Under the pieces are notes generated by a model, which had not been told where the DNA came from, made no database searches, and was given only the letters and a program-made list of their open reading frames with translations. This document shows, in pieces, positions 5,646 through 13,135 of a stretch of DNA of 15,600 nucleotides. This stretch comes from JBBSDV01 sp038240335 (lineage in GTDB: Bacteria > Chloroflexota > Dehalococcoidia > DSTF01 > JACRBR01). Both the position numbers and the translations under genes were made by a program. The number at the start of each line of letters is the position of its first letter. Positions within the stretch are counted from its first letter, which is position 1. Location of the stretch: contig JBBSDV010000064.1 of NCBI GenBank assembly GCA_038240335.1, positions 1-15,600 on the forward strand, in the 5' to 3' direction.

Positions 5646-7061
5646 TCAACCCTCGATTGTCGACATCTTCTGCGCCTTCGCGACGGCGTCGTCGATCGTG
5701 CCGACGTTGACGAAGGCCTGTTCCGGCAGGTTGTCGTGCTTGCCCTCGAGGATCTCCTTGAAGCCGCGAACGTTTTCGCGCACCGAGACGTACTGACCCG
5801 GGATGCCGGTGAAGATCTCGCCCATGAACATCGCCTGGCCGAGAAAGCGCTCGATGCGACGCGCGCGCGCCACCGTCTGCTTGTCCTCGTCCGACAATTC
5901 CTCGACGCCGAGGATGGCGATAATGTCCTGCAGGTCCTTGTAGCGCTGCAGCACCCGCTGCACGTTGCGCGCGACGTCGAAGTGCTCCTGTCCGACGATG
6001 TTCGGATCCAGGATCCGCGAGGACGATGCGAGCGGGTCCATCGCCGGGTAGATCGCCTTCTCGAAGATGCCGCGGTCGAGCGCGACGACGGCGTCTAGGT
6101 GGCCGAACGTCGTCGCGACGCCGGGGTCGGTGTAGTCGTCCGCCGGCACGTAGATCGCCTGGAACGACGTGATCGAGCCCTTCTTCGTCGTCGTGATCCG
6201 CTCCTCGAGCTCGCCCATCTCCGTCGCCAGCGTCGGCTGGTAACCGACCGCGGACGGCATGCGGCCGAGCAGCGCCGACACTTCCATGCCGGCCAGGGTG
6301 TAGCGGTAGATGTTGTCGATGAAGAGCAGCACATCCTGCCCCGACTCGTCACGAAAGTACTCGGCCATCGTCAGGCCCGTTAGGCCGACCCGCAGCCGGA
6401 CGCCGGGCGGTTCGTTCATCTGGCCGAAGACCAGCACGGTCTTGTCGAGCACGCCCGACTCGTCCATCTCGATCCAGAGGTCGTTGCCCTCGCGCGAGCG
6501 TTCGCCGACACCCGTGAACACGGAGATGCCGGAGTGCTCGGCGGCGATGTTGCGAATCAGCTCCTTGATCAGCACCGTCTTGCCGACGCCGGCGCCGCCG
6601 AACAGGCCGACCTTGCCGCCGCGCACCAGGGGCGCAATCAGGTCGACGACCTTGATGCCGGTCTCCAACACCTGGACCTGCGTCTCCTGCTCCTCGAACG
6701 ACGGCGGCTTGCGGTGAATCGACGCCGTGTGGCCGCCGACCGGGCCTTTCTTGTCGAGCGGCTCGCCGAGCACGTTGAAGAGCCGGCCCAACGTCTCCGG
6801 CCCAACCGGCACCGAGATCGGCTTGCCGGTGTCAACAACGTCTGCGCCGCGCCGGAGGCCGTCCGTCGATTGCATCGCGAGCGCGCGCACCCAGTTGTTG
6901 CCGAGATGCGCGTTCACTTCCGCGACGATCGTCCCCTGGCCGCCTGCGATCTCAAGCGCGTTGTACAGCTCCGGCAGCTGTCCCGCCGGAAATTCCACAT
7001 CGACCACCGTGCCGATCACCTGCGATACCTTGCCGTGCCCAACCTCTGTCGCCATTGCCAT
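5646..7061 (-). CDS. atpD: F1 ATP synthase subunit beta (catalytic)
   Basis: Beta carries the three catalytic nucleotide sites of F1. At 471 residues it has the usual length. It shows the Walker A loop GGAGVGKT (155-162), the catalytic glutamate E187 in GVGERSREGNDLW, the Walker B region VLLFIDNIYRYT, and SALLGRMPSAVGYQPTL. The segment IYRYTLAG replaces the common IFRFTQAG, a mild lineage variant. The start is the ATG at 7061 with AGGGAG six bases upstream; a second in-frame ATG follows two codons later. This is one of only two genes here that stop at TGA. It lies 132 bases after atpG and 344 before atpC in the minus-strand operon. Confidence 0.98.
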   Translation of the reverse strand: MAMATEVGHGKVSQVIGTVVDVEFPAGQLPELYNALEIAGGQGTIVAEVNAHLGNNWVRALAMQSTDGLRRGADVVDTGKPISVPVGPETLGRLFNVLGEPLDKKGPVGGHTASIHRKPPSFEEQETQVQVLETGIKVVDLIAPLVRGGKVGLFGGAGVGKTVLIKELIRNIAAEHSGISVFTGVGERSREGNDLWIEMDESGVLDKTVLVFGQMNEPPGVRLRVGLTGLTMAEYFRDESGQDVLLFIDNIYRYTLAGMEVSALLGRMPSAVGYQPTLATEMGELEERITTTKKGSITSFQAIYVPADDYTDPGVATTFGHLDAVVALDRGIFEKAIYPAMDPLASSSRILDPNIVGQEHFDVARNVQRVLQRYKDLQDIIAILGVEELSDEDKQTVARARRIERFLGQAMFMGEIFTGIPGQYVSVRENVRGFKEILEGKHDNLPEQAFVNVGTIDDAVAKAQKMSTIEG

Positions 7062-7161
7062 GATGTTCTCCCTGTCACGCCGCCATCGCGGCTCGTCGGT
7101 GCTATATGCGATGTTGCATGCACGGGAACGATCCCGATCACACGCTTGTCTTCGTTACGTG

Positions 7162-7196
7162 CCTACTACAAACGACAAACCACGAAGCACAAACTA
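7162..7196 (-). repeat. Heptad tract beginning at the atpG stop codon
   Basis: Minus strand, five consecutive units from the stop TAG: TAGTTTG, TGCTTCG, TGGTTTG, TCGTTTG, TAGTAGG. It lies inside the operon, between atpG and atpD. Confidence 0.75.
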
Positions 7197-8060
7197 ACGC
7201 GCGTTCATCGCCTCGACACCGCCGACGATGTCGAGGAGTTCCTTCGTCACCTGCTCCTGGCGCGCCTTGTTGTAGACGAGCGTCAGGGTCGAAATCATGT
7301 CCTTCGCGGCCTCCGTCGCGTTGCGCATCGCCACCATGCGCGCAGAAAGCTCGCTCGCTTCGGTCTCGAGGATCGCCTGGTAGATCGTCATCTCGATGTA
7401 GCGCGGCAGCAGCTCGGCAAGCACGCCGGCCGCGCTCGGCTCATAGATGTAGTCGACCTCCGCCTCGGTCTTGTCCGCGACATCCTGCGGCTCGATCGGC
7501 AGGATCTGCCGCACCGCCGGCAACTGCACTGCGGTGTTGATGAAGCGGGGGTACAGCACGAAGACGCGATCCATCCGTCCCGATTCGTACTCGTCGATGA
7601 TGATCTTCGTGATCGGCAGCGTGTCCGCGAGCGTCGGGTAGTCCGGCATCGTGAAGTCGGCGAGCAACGGCTGCCCGGTGCGCACGATAAAGTCGCGGCC
7701 CTTCCGGCCCGACGTGACGAAGGTCACCGGCGTCTCCTGCTCGAGCGCAAACGCGGCCGCGCGGCGATTCATGTTCGACGGCAGCCCGCCCGCGAGGCCT
7801 CGGTTCGGGCCGAGGAAGAGCAGCAGCGAATTCTTTGCCGGCCGCACCGTCAGGAACGAGTGCGTCTCTTCGTCGTCGCCGCGCTGCTTCGCGAGGTCGC
7901 CGAGGATCTCCGCCATCTTCTCGGCGTACGGGCGCGCCTGGAGTGCGCGCGCTTGCGAACGCCGCATCTTCGAACCCGCGACAAGCTCCATCGCCTTCGT
8001 CACCTTCGCGATGGAGGTGACAGAGCGCACGCGCCGCCGAATCTCTCGTACTGTTGCCAT
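7194..8060 (-). CDS. atpG: F1 ATP synthase subunit gamma
   Basis: Gamma is the rotor shaft turning within the alpha3beta3 hexamer. The 288-residue product starts with the family's N-terminal helix, EIRRRVRSVTSIAKVTKAME, followed by LVAGSKMRR (compare the usual KITKAMEMVAASKLRR). It ends with the matching C-terminal helix, MRNATEAAKDMISTLTLVYN, then KARQEQVTKELLDIVGG. Length and both coiled-coil ends are normal. The ATG at 8060 has only a weak AGG about 11 bases upstream, so initiation may depend on its place after atpA (75-base gap). The stop TAG begins a heptad tract. Confidence 0.97.
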   Translation of the reverse strand: MATVREIRRRVRSVTSIAKVTKAMELVAGSKMRRSQARALQARPYAEKMAEILGDLAKQRGDDEETHSFLTVRPAKNSLLLFLGPNRGLAGGLPSNMNRRAAAFALEQETPVTFVTSGRKGRDFIVRTGQPLLADFTMPDYPTLADTLPITKIIIDEYESGRMDRVFVLYPRFINTAVQLPAVRQILPIEPQDVADKTEAEVDYIYEPSAAGVLAELLPRYIEMTIYQAILETEASELSARMVAMRNATEAAKDMISTLTLVYNKARQEQVTKELLDIVGGVEAMNAR

Positions 8061-8076
8061 CTTGTTGGTTACCTGG

Positions 8077-8138
8077 TCGTCAGTCTTCGGTCGTCAGTGG
8101 TGACCATCCGGCCTCCGACCTCCGACTCCTACACCCTA
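8077..8138 (-). repeat. G-rich heptad tract beginning at the atpA stop codon
   Basis: From the atpA TAG the minus strand reads TAGGGTG, TAGGAG, TCGGAGG, TCGGAGG, CCGGATG. It then reads CTGACGA, CCGAAGA, CTGACGA down to 8077. It has the same 7-base period as the TAGTTYG tracts but a different unit, and it fills most of the atpA-atpG gap. Confidence 0.65.
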
Positions 8139-9647
8139 ATAAGGAACTGTGTTCTTGAAGTCCGTCAGCGCCGTCTTCAGCACGGCAGCGCTGTCGTCCG
8201 AGATCGTCTTCTCGTCCATCAGCTTTGCGGCGATCTCCGGCTTGTTGCTGGCCATGAACTTGTGAAACGCCGCCTCGAACGCCTGCACTTTCTCGACCGG
8301 TACGTCGTCGAGAAAGCCATTGTTCAGCGACCAGAAGATCTCGACCTGCTCCGCCATCGAGAGCGGCTCGTACTGCGGCTGCTTGAGGATCTCCTGCGCG
8401 CGCTGGCCACGCTCGAGCTGGCGGCGCGTCGCCGCGTCGAGATCGCTCGTGCCGAACTGCGCGAATGCCTGCAGCTCGCGGTACTGCGCCATGTCGATGC
8501 GCAACTGACCCGCAACCTGCTTCATCGCCTTCCGCTGCGCCGCGGTGCCGACGCGCGACACCGAGATGCCCGCGTTGATGGCGGGCCGGATGCCGGCGTT
8601 GAACAGGTCGTTCTCGAGAAAGATCTGGCCGTCCGTGATCGAGATCACGTTCGTCGGGATGTAGGCCGATACGTCGTTGGCCTGCGTCTCGATAATCGGC
8701 AGCGCCGTGATCGAGCCACCGCCGTACTCCTTCGTCACCGACGCCGCCCGCTCGAGCAGCCGGCTGTGCAGGTAGAACACGTCGCCGGGATAGGCCTCGC
8801 GGCCCGGCGGGCGGCGCAGCAGCAGCGACACCTGGCGATAGGCCCACGCGTGCTTCGACAGGTCGTCGTAGACGATGAGCACGTCCTTGCCCTGCTCCAT
8901 CCACTCTTCGGCCATAGCGCAGCCGGAGTACGGAGCGAGGTACTGCAGCGCGGCGGAATCCGCCGCCGTGGCGGACACCATCACCGTGTGCTCAAGCGCG
9001 CCGAACTTCTCCAGCACGCCCATCGTCTGCGCCATCTTCGCGGCCTTTTGCCCGATGCCGACGTAGATGCAGAGGAGGTCTCCCCCCTTCTGGTTGATGA
9101 TCGCGTCGATCGCCAGCGCCGACTTGCCGGTCCCGCGATCGCCGATGATCAGCTCGCGCTGCCCGCGGCCGATCGGGATCATGCCGTCGATCGCCTTGAT
9201 GCCGGTCTGCACCGGCGTATCGACGCCCTTTCGCGTCGTCACGTCGGGAGCGATGCGCTCGACCGGGCGCGTCTTCGTCGTCGCGATCGGGCCGCGGCCG
9301 TCGATCGGCTGGCCGAGGGCATCGACAACGCGGCCGAGCAGAGCATCGCCGACCGGCACCTCAACGATGCGGCCGGTAGCACGGACTTCGTCGCCCTCTT
9401 TGATGTCGTCGTACGAGCCGAGCACCATGACGCCGACGCTGTCCTCTTCGAGGTTCAGCGCGAGGCCCATGACGCCGGTCGGGAACTCCACCAGTTCGCT
9501 CGCAGCCACGTTCGAGAGACCGTGAATGCGCGCGATGCCGTCGCCGGCCTCAACGACCGTGCCGACGTTCACCGCAGCGACATCCGTGCCGAACTGCTGG
9601 ATCTGCTGCTTGATGATGCTTGCGATCTCTTCCGACCGTGCTGCCAT
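8136..9647 (-). CDS. atpA: F1 ATP synthase subunit alpha
   Basis: Alpha forms the non-catalytic nucleotide-binding half of the F1 hexamer. The 503-residue length is normal. The N-terminal helix IASIIKQQIQQF binds delta. The Walker A loop is GDRGTGKS (169-176), and VLIVYDDLSKHAWAYRQ with LLLRRPPGREAYPGDVFYLH is the Walker B neighbourhood. SVSRVGTAAQRKAMK carries the conserved arginine that reaches into the beta site. The start is the ATG at 9647 with GGAGG and a short spacer, the best ribosome site in the operon. The stop TAG opens a G-rich heptad tract. It lies 109 bases after atpH. Confidence 0.98.
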   Translation of the reverse strand: MAARSEEIASIIKQQIQQFGTDVAAVNVGTVVEAGDGIARIHGLSNVAASELVEFPTGVMGLALNLEEDSVGVMVLGSYDDIKEGDEVRATGRIVEVPVGDALLGRVVDALGQPIDGRGPIATTKTRPVERIAPDVTTRKGVDTPVQTGIKAIDGMIPIGRGQRELIIGDRGTGKSALAIDAIINQKGGDLLCIYVGIGQKAAKMAQTMGVLEKFGALEHTVMVSATAADSAALQYLAPYSGCAMAEEWMEQGKDVLIVYDDLSKHAWAYRQVSLLLRRPPGREAYPGDVFYLHSRLLERAASVTKEYGGGSITALPIIETQANDVSAYIPTNVISITDGQIFLENDLFNAGIRPAINAGISVSRVGTAAQRKAMKQVAGQLRIDMAQYRELQAFAQFGTSDLDAATRRQLERGQRAQEILKQPQYEPLSMAEQVEIFWSLNNGFLDDVPVEKVQAFEAAFHKFMASNKPEIAAKLMDEKTISDDSAAVLKTALTDFKNTVPY

Positions 9648-9756
9648 TACCTACCTCCGGGATCCCGTCCCGATACGCTCGTTCCTGTGTCTTGTTGTCC
9701 CTCGCCCCGTTGCGCCGCTCGCCTTGTACCGATCGGGGCTTCCGACCTCCGCCGCA

Positions 9757-10302
9757 CTACCGCGCCGCACCCTCAAGCCGCCGCCGCAGCGCCACGAGCC
9801 GCGTCCGCGTGCTACCGTCGATTAGCTGGTCTCCGATCCGCGCGATCAGCCCGCCCATGATCGTCGGATCAATCACCGACGTCACGTCGATCGTCTTCCC
9901 CGTCATCGACGAAAGCTTCGTCGCCACGGCGCCCTGCTCGTCGGCGCTCAGCGGCACCGCCGTCGTCACGACCGCGTGGGCGACGCCGCGCCGCTCGTCG
10001 AGCATCTCCTGAAACACAGTCTGGATCTCGCGCGCGATGCTCAGCTTGCCGCGCTGTTCGAGCATGCCGACGAGGTTCATCGTCAGCGGCCCGACATCCT
10101 GCTTGATCCCGGCATCGAGCAGGCGCATCTTCTGGTCGTGCGGCACGCGGCGGCTGTTGAGGATGCCCGCCACATCATGCTCGCCGACAAAGTCGGCGAC
10201 GGTGCGCAGATCCTGGCTCCAGACGTCGAGCGTGTTCGTCTCGGAAGCGAGATCGAACACCGCCTCTGCGTACCGGCGCGCGGATGCTGCGCTCGATGCC
10301 AC
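9757..10302 (-). CDS. atpH: F1 ATP synthase subunit delta
   Basis: Delta caps F1 and ties alpha to the b-subunit stator. The 181 residues begin with the typical ARRYAEAVFDLA helix. They end with the family's C-terminal domain, VTSVIDPTIMGGLIARIGDQ followed by LIDGSTRTRL, equivalent to the usual 'GGIRIRVGDxVIDGSVxxRL'. The start is GTG at 10302, one base after the atpF stop, with GGAG inside the end of atpF, so the pair is probably translationally coupled. The stop is TAG. Confidence 0.95.
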   Translation of the reverse strand: MASSAASARRYAEAVFDLASETNTLDVWSQDLRTVADFVGEHDVAGILNSRRVPHDQKMRLLDAGIKQDVGPLTMNLVGMLEQRGKLSIAREIQTVFQEMLDERRGVAHAVVTTAVPLSADEQGAVATKLSSMTGKTIDVTSVIDPTIMGGLIARIGDQLIDGSTRTRLVALRRRLEGAAR

Positions 10303-10303
10303 G

Positions 10304-10819
10304 CTAGTTCTTCTCCCGGAAGCTCGACTGCGCCAGAGCCTCGTCGATCAGCCGTTTGTGCGCGTTGCGGTCCAGCGACGAGTTGATCACCTTCTCCGCG
10401 GCCGAGATCGTTAGGTCGGCGAACTCCTTCCGCAGGTCGGCGATCGCCGTGTCGCGCTCGAGTTGGATCTCATTGCGGGCGCGCGCGAGCATCGCATCGG
10501 CGTCGGCTTGGGACTGCACTCGCGCGTCCGCCTGGATACGCGCTGCGATCTCTTGCGACTGGGCGATCAGGTTCTGGGCATCGCGACGACCCGCTTCGAC
10601 CTGCTCCTGCACCTGTCGCTCGGACTCCGCCACCTGCGCCTTCGCCTGGTCCGCCGCCGAGAGGCTCTCGCGAATGCGCTCGCGCCGCTCATCGAGCATT
10701 TTCGTCAGCGGCCCCCAGGCGACCAGCCGCAGCACCACGAGCAGGATGGTGAAGTTCACCAGCTGCGCAATGAGCACCGGCAGATTGATGCCGAGGTCGG
10801 CAATTCCAAGAAGGATCAT
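10304..10819 (-). CDS. atpF: Fo ATP synthase subunit b
   Basis: Subunit b is the peripheral stalk: a membrane anchor plus a long helix reaching to delta. The 171 residues show one N-terminal membrane span (about residues 13-35, LPVLIAQLVNFTILLVVLRL) and then an almost uninterrupted charged coiled coil (RRERIRESLSAADQAKAQVA onward). The LRKEFADLTISAAEKVI segment near the end is typical. There is one b gene and no b' gene. The ATG at 10819 has a weak GAGAG ribosome site that can pair into a small hairpin (TCTCT/AGAGA, 10827-10839). The stop TAG lies one base before atpH. Confidence 0.96.
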   Translation of the reverse strand: MILLGIADLGINLPVLIAQLVNFTILLVVLRLVAWGPLTKMLDERRERIRESLSAADQAKAQVAESERQVQEQVEAGRRDAQNLIAQSQEIAARIQADARVQSQADADAMLARARNEIQLERDTAIADLRKEFADLTISAAEKVINSSLDRNAHKRLIDEALAQSSFREKN

Positions 10820-10934
10820 ATTCGTCTCTCTATCAGAGATGTCCCGCCGTCTTTCGACGACGAGCCGTCGTTAGCTGATCCCCGTTGGACCAGCGGACAG
10901 CTCCGAAGACCTGCCCCGCGAGTGGCACGCGACG

Positions 10935-11198
10935 CTAGAACACGAACCCGATCATGACGGCGACGACGAGCGCGTAAATCGCGATCGCCTCGGCGAACGC
11001 GATTCCGAGAATCATGTTCGTCTGGATCACCGGCTGCGCCTCCGGGTTGCGGCCGAGGGCTTCCATCGCCCGGCCCGTCAGCATGCCGATCGCGAGCGCC
11101 GGGGCGAAACCGCCGAGGCCGATCGCGATCCCCGCACCGATGTACTTGAGGCCGGCGTCCGTAAACGCGAGCAGCGGCAGGATTGCTTCAATGTGCAC
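10935..11198 (-). CDS. atpE: Fo ATP synthase subunit c (proton-binding ring)
   Basis: Subunit c forms the rotor ring. The 87 residues make a two-helix hairpin (about 15-43 and 58-85) with the polar loop GRNPEA at 49-54 that contacts gamma/epsilon. The ion-binding carboxylate is E70 in GIAFAEAIAIY. Alanine follows E70 and isoleucine holds the position of the sodium-type glutamine in helix 1, so the residues point to proton, not sodium, coupling. The start is GTG at 11198, chosen because AGGAGG lies 10 bases upstream and the residues before it are not c-like, although the frame is open to 11321. The stop is TAG. Gaps of 140 bases to atpB and 115 to atpF isolate it, with hairpins upstream. Confidence 0.96.
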   Translation of the reverse strand: MHIEAILPLLAFTDAGLKYIGAGIAIGLGGFAPALAIGMLTGRAMEALGRNPEAQPVIQTNMILGIAFAEAIAIYALVVAVMIGFVF

Positions 11199-11291
11199 TG
11201 GTTCGACTCCTCCTACTTGCCACCCGCTCCAACGGGCGTTCGCCTGTTTCTCTGCATCCCCGCAACGCGAGGAGAACTCCCTGATTGACGG

Positions 11292-11335
11292 CGGAGCGCG
11301 CTCCGTCCGAACCCCCGTCACCGCGTCAGCGGTGA
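11292..11335 (-). promoter_or_regulatory. Two stem-loops between atpB and atpE
   Basis: Three bases after the atpB stop, the minus strand folds TCACCGC with GCGGTGA around a 4-base loop (11335-11318). A 14-base perfect palindrome follows at 11305-11292 (CGGAGC/GCTCCG). Structures before atpE could protect or process the mRNA so that subunit c is made in excess, as needed for the ring. This is inference from position. Confidence 0.5.
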
Positions 11336-11338
11336 TCC

Positions 11339-12640
11339 TTAGTGCGCCGGCTCGATGCCCGCCGGAATATTCTCGATGTGCACCGGCCCCGGCTCCTCGA
11401 TGCCGTGATCCTCGTGGTCGTCGTGCGAGCTTACCGCGAGCACCGCGAACACCAGCGTCAGCATCGCGAACACGAACGCTTGGATGACGCCGACGAACGT
11501 CTCGAGCCCGTAGAAGGGCAGCGCGACGACGAACGGCGCCAGGAACGTCATCACCAGCAGTAGGATCTCGCCCGCCAGCATATTGCCGAAGAGCCGGAAC
11601 GTGAAACTGATGATCCGCGCCAGCTCCGCGATGAATTCGAGAATGCCGACGAAGAACGCGATCGGGCTGCTGACGTTGAAGAACTTACCGGCGTACTTGA
11701 ACACGCCGAGCGTCGTGATGCCCCAGAACTCGATGAAGATCATCGCCATGATCGCGATCGACAGCGGCGAGTTGATATCCGTGTTCATGCTCCGGAAGTA
11801 CGGCACGAGCACGCCCAGCTGCTTGTCCTGCTCGTTGAGCCGCTCGATCGAGGTTTCAGACGCGTGCACGAGGCACTGGTCGTACGCTTCGTCGCCGGCA
11901 GTGCCGTCGCCGCACGCCGTCTTGATCCGCGATTCGGCTTGCTCCGTCTTCGTCAGCTTGACGCCGCTCGCGTTCACCTGACCGGTGTCGACCGCCGCCA
12001 TGCCGTCGAGCTTCGCCGCAATGGCGAGGCCGCGCTGGCCCTCGACGCAGCTCGTGCTCTTCGCGTCATACACCGCTGCAACGGCGCCAACCGGCGGCGT
12101 CGTGTATTGGGAGCAGACGTTCTTGATCACGTCCTTGTCGAAATCGACGGATTTGTCGTTGAGCTTGATCAGGTTGAGCCCTGCGGACTTGCTGAAGATC
12201 ACGGCGGTGCTCTTGAAGTCCTCGGCGTTCACCTTCTCGACCGTCCCGATCGCGTTGAAGAACGGCAGCAGCGCCATCCAGTTCGCGATCCAAATGAACG
12301 TAAAGATCGTCATCACGACCGGAAAGAAGCGCCGGCCGTTCTTCTCGCCAGCCGTGCTGAGGCAAATGTTGTACATCGCGTCCATCACCGCTTCGACGAC
12401 ATTTTGCAGCCCGTGGGGGACCAGGCTGAGCTTCCTCGTTGCGAGGAAGGCGACGATGATCAGCACGAGCACGACCATCGTCGACGTCACCCACGTGTTG
12501 ACGAGCGGGAATGGCCCGATATCAGTGATCGTCTCGGCTTTGATCTCGATCAGCGGCTTCGGGCTCTTTACGAAGACGAAGCCGACGCCGACGAGCACAA
12601 GCACGCCGATGACGATGGCGAGTGTCTTGGGATTCTTCAA
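11339..12640 (-). CDS. atpB: Fo ATP synthase subunit a, with enlarged extracytoplasmic loop
   Basis: Subunit a supplies the proton half-channels beside the c-ring. The essential arginine is R349 in FTFRLFGNMLAGE, and the last helices (GLETFVGVIQAFVFAMLTLV) are typical. At 433 residues it is far longer than the usual 230-300. There is an additional N-terminal membrane span (about 7-24). Between LLPFFNAIG (124-132) and VPYFRSMNTDIN (279-290) lies a hydrophilic insert of about 145 residues with cysteines at 176, 198, 243 and 256. By homology to E. coli that loop faces outward. The tail from about 405 is His/acid-rich (DDHEDH). The start is TTG at 12640, one base after the atpI/Z stop, without a clear Shine-Dalgarno, suggesting coupling. 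It is the only TAA stop here. Confidence 0.95.
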   Translation of the reverse strand: MKNPKTLAIVIGVLVLVGVGFVFVKSPKPLIEIKAETITDIGPFPLVNTWVTSTMVVLVLIIVAFLATRKLSLVPHGLQNVVEAVMDAMYNICLSTAGEKNGRRFFPVVMTIFTFIWIANWMALLPFFNAIGTVEKVNAEDFKSTAVIFSKSAGLNLIKLNDKSVDFDKDVIKNVCSQYTTPPVGAVAAVYDAKSTSCVEGQRGLAIAAKLDGMAAVDTGQVNASGVKLTKTEQAESRIKTACGDGTAGDEAYDQCLVHASETSIERLNEQDKQLGVLVPYFRSMNTDINSPLSIAIMAMIFIEFWGITTLGVFKYAGKFFNVSSPIAFFVGILEFIAELARIISFTFRLFGNMLAGEILLLVMTFLAPFVVALPFYGLETFVGVIQAFVFAMLTLVFAVLAVSSHDDHEDHGIEEPGPVHIENIPAGIEPAH

Positions 12641-12641
12641 G

Positions 12642-12893
12642 CTATTTCTTCTGCTGCTTCTGCCTGAGCGCCTCGCGCTCGTTCCAGCGGTTGATATCCG
12701 CGATCGTGTCCATCAGCATGCGATAGCCGCCGTACAACGCGGCGATGAGCCCCAGCGCCAGTCCCGAAAGCGTCAGGATCTTCCCCGTCCCAAGCGCGCC
12801 GTCCAGGTAGTACCCGCCGATTGTGCCGCCGGCAATGCAGACGGCAATATACGATCCAAGACCCAACAGTTGAACCGCCGGGGTCAGGCGCAT
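12642..12893 (-). CDS. AtpI/AtpZ-like small membrane protein of the ATP synthase operon
   Basis: An 83-residue protein with two hydrophobic helices (about residues 8-30 and 38-60) joined by a short GYYLDGALGTG turn. It ends in a charged tail (NRWNEREALRQKQQKK). This is the shape of the AtpZ/AtpI family (putative F0F1-ATPase subunit), which heads many atp operons. Related proteins are linked to c-ring assembly or Mg/Ca movement. The ATG at 12893 follows AAAGAGG. A strong promoter lies about 35-65 bases upstream, so this is the first gene of the operon. Choosing between AtpI and AtpZ needs a profile search. Confidence 0.85.
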   Translation of the reverse strand: MRLTPAVQLLGLGSYIAVCIAGGTIGGYYLDGALGTGKILTLSGLALGLIAALYGGYRMLMDTIADINRWNEREALRQKQQKK

Positions 12894-12928
12894 GACGCCT
12901 CTTTCGCACCCGTCAGAACATTGAGAAT

Positions 12929-12956
12929 ATTATCACGAGCGCTTTCGGCTGGTCAA
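12929..12956 (-). promoter_or_regulatory. Sigma70-type promoter of the ATP synthase operon
   Basis: Minus strand: TTGACC (-35, 12956-12951), a 16-base spacer, then GATAAT (-10, 12934-12929). Transcription would start near 12922, giving a leader of about 30 bases before the atpI/Z ATG. An A-tract (seven or more A on the minus strand, near 12962-12968) just upstream could act as an UP-like element. Confidence 0.75.
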
Positions 12957-13076
12957 CGTGCTTTTTTTCACGAACGGTATTTTCGGGTCGCTTCCCCGCG
13001 CCGGTCTAGTATGCGCATGCCAATGCTGTCGTACAAGTGGAGGACGATCTCGACGTTCGGTAGTCGGGGTTGTATG

Positions 13077-13101
13077 CCGCGCGTTCACGCTCGAAGCGCG
13101 G
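13077..13101 (-). terminator. GC-rich hairpin downstream of the methyltransferase gene
   Basis: CCGCGC (13077-13082) pairs with GCGCGG (13096-13101); an alternative inner stem, CGCT/AGCG, overlaps. It follows the heptad tract after the methyltransferase stop and precedes the atp promoter, so it may end methyltransferase transcription. No U-tract is seen. Confidence 0.4.
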
Positions 13102-13107
13102 TCGAAC

Positions 13108-13135
13108 TGAACTACAAACTACAACTCACGAACTA
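13108..13135 (-). repeat. Heptad tract beginning at the methyltransferase stop codon
   Basis: Minus strand, four perfect-period units from the stop: TAGTTCG, TGAGTTG, TAGTTTG, TAGTTCA. The first three units start with stop triplets at offsets 0, 7 and 14, so all three frames are closed within 17 bases. Confidence 0.75.

Noticed and set aside
7162..7196. The heptad tracts as CRISPR repeats
   Set aside because: Units are 7 bases with no spacers, and the tracts are too short and too degenerate.
6534..9860. A very long plus-strand open frame (over 1,100 codons) antisense to atpD, atpG and atpA
   Set aside because: It is the mirror of well-identified genes in a GC-rich sequence. The product is dominated by Arg, His and Leu with no recognisable domain and no ribosome site at its start.
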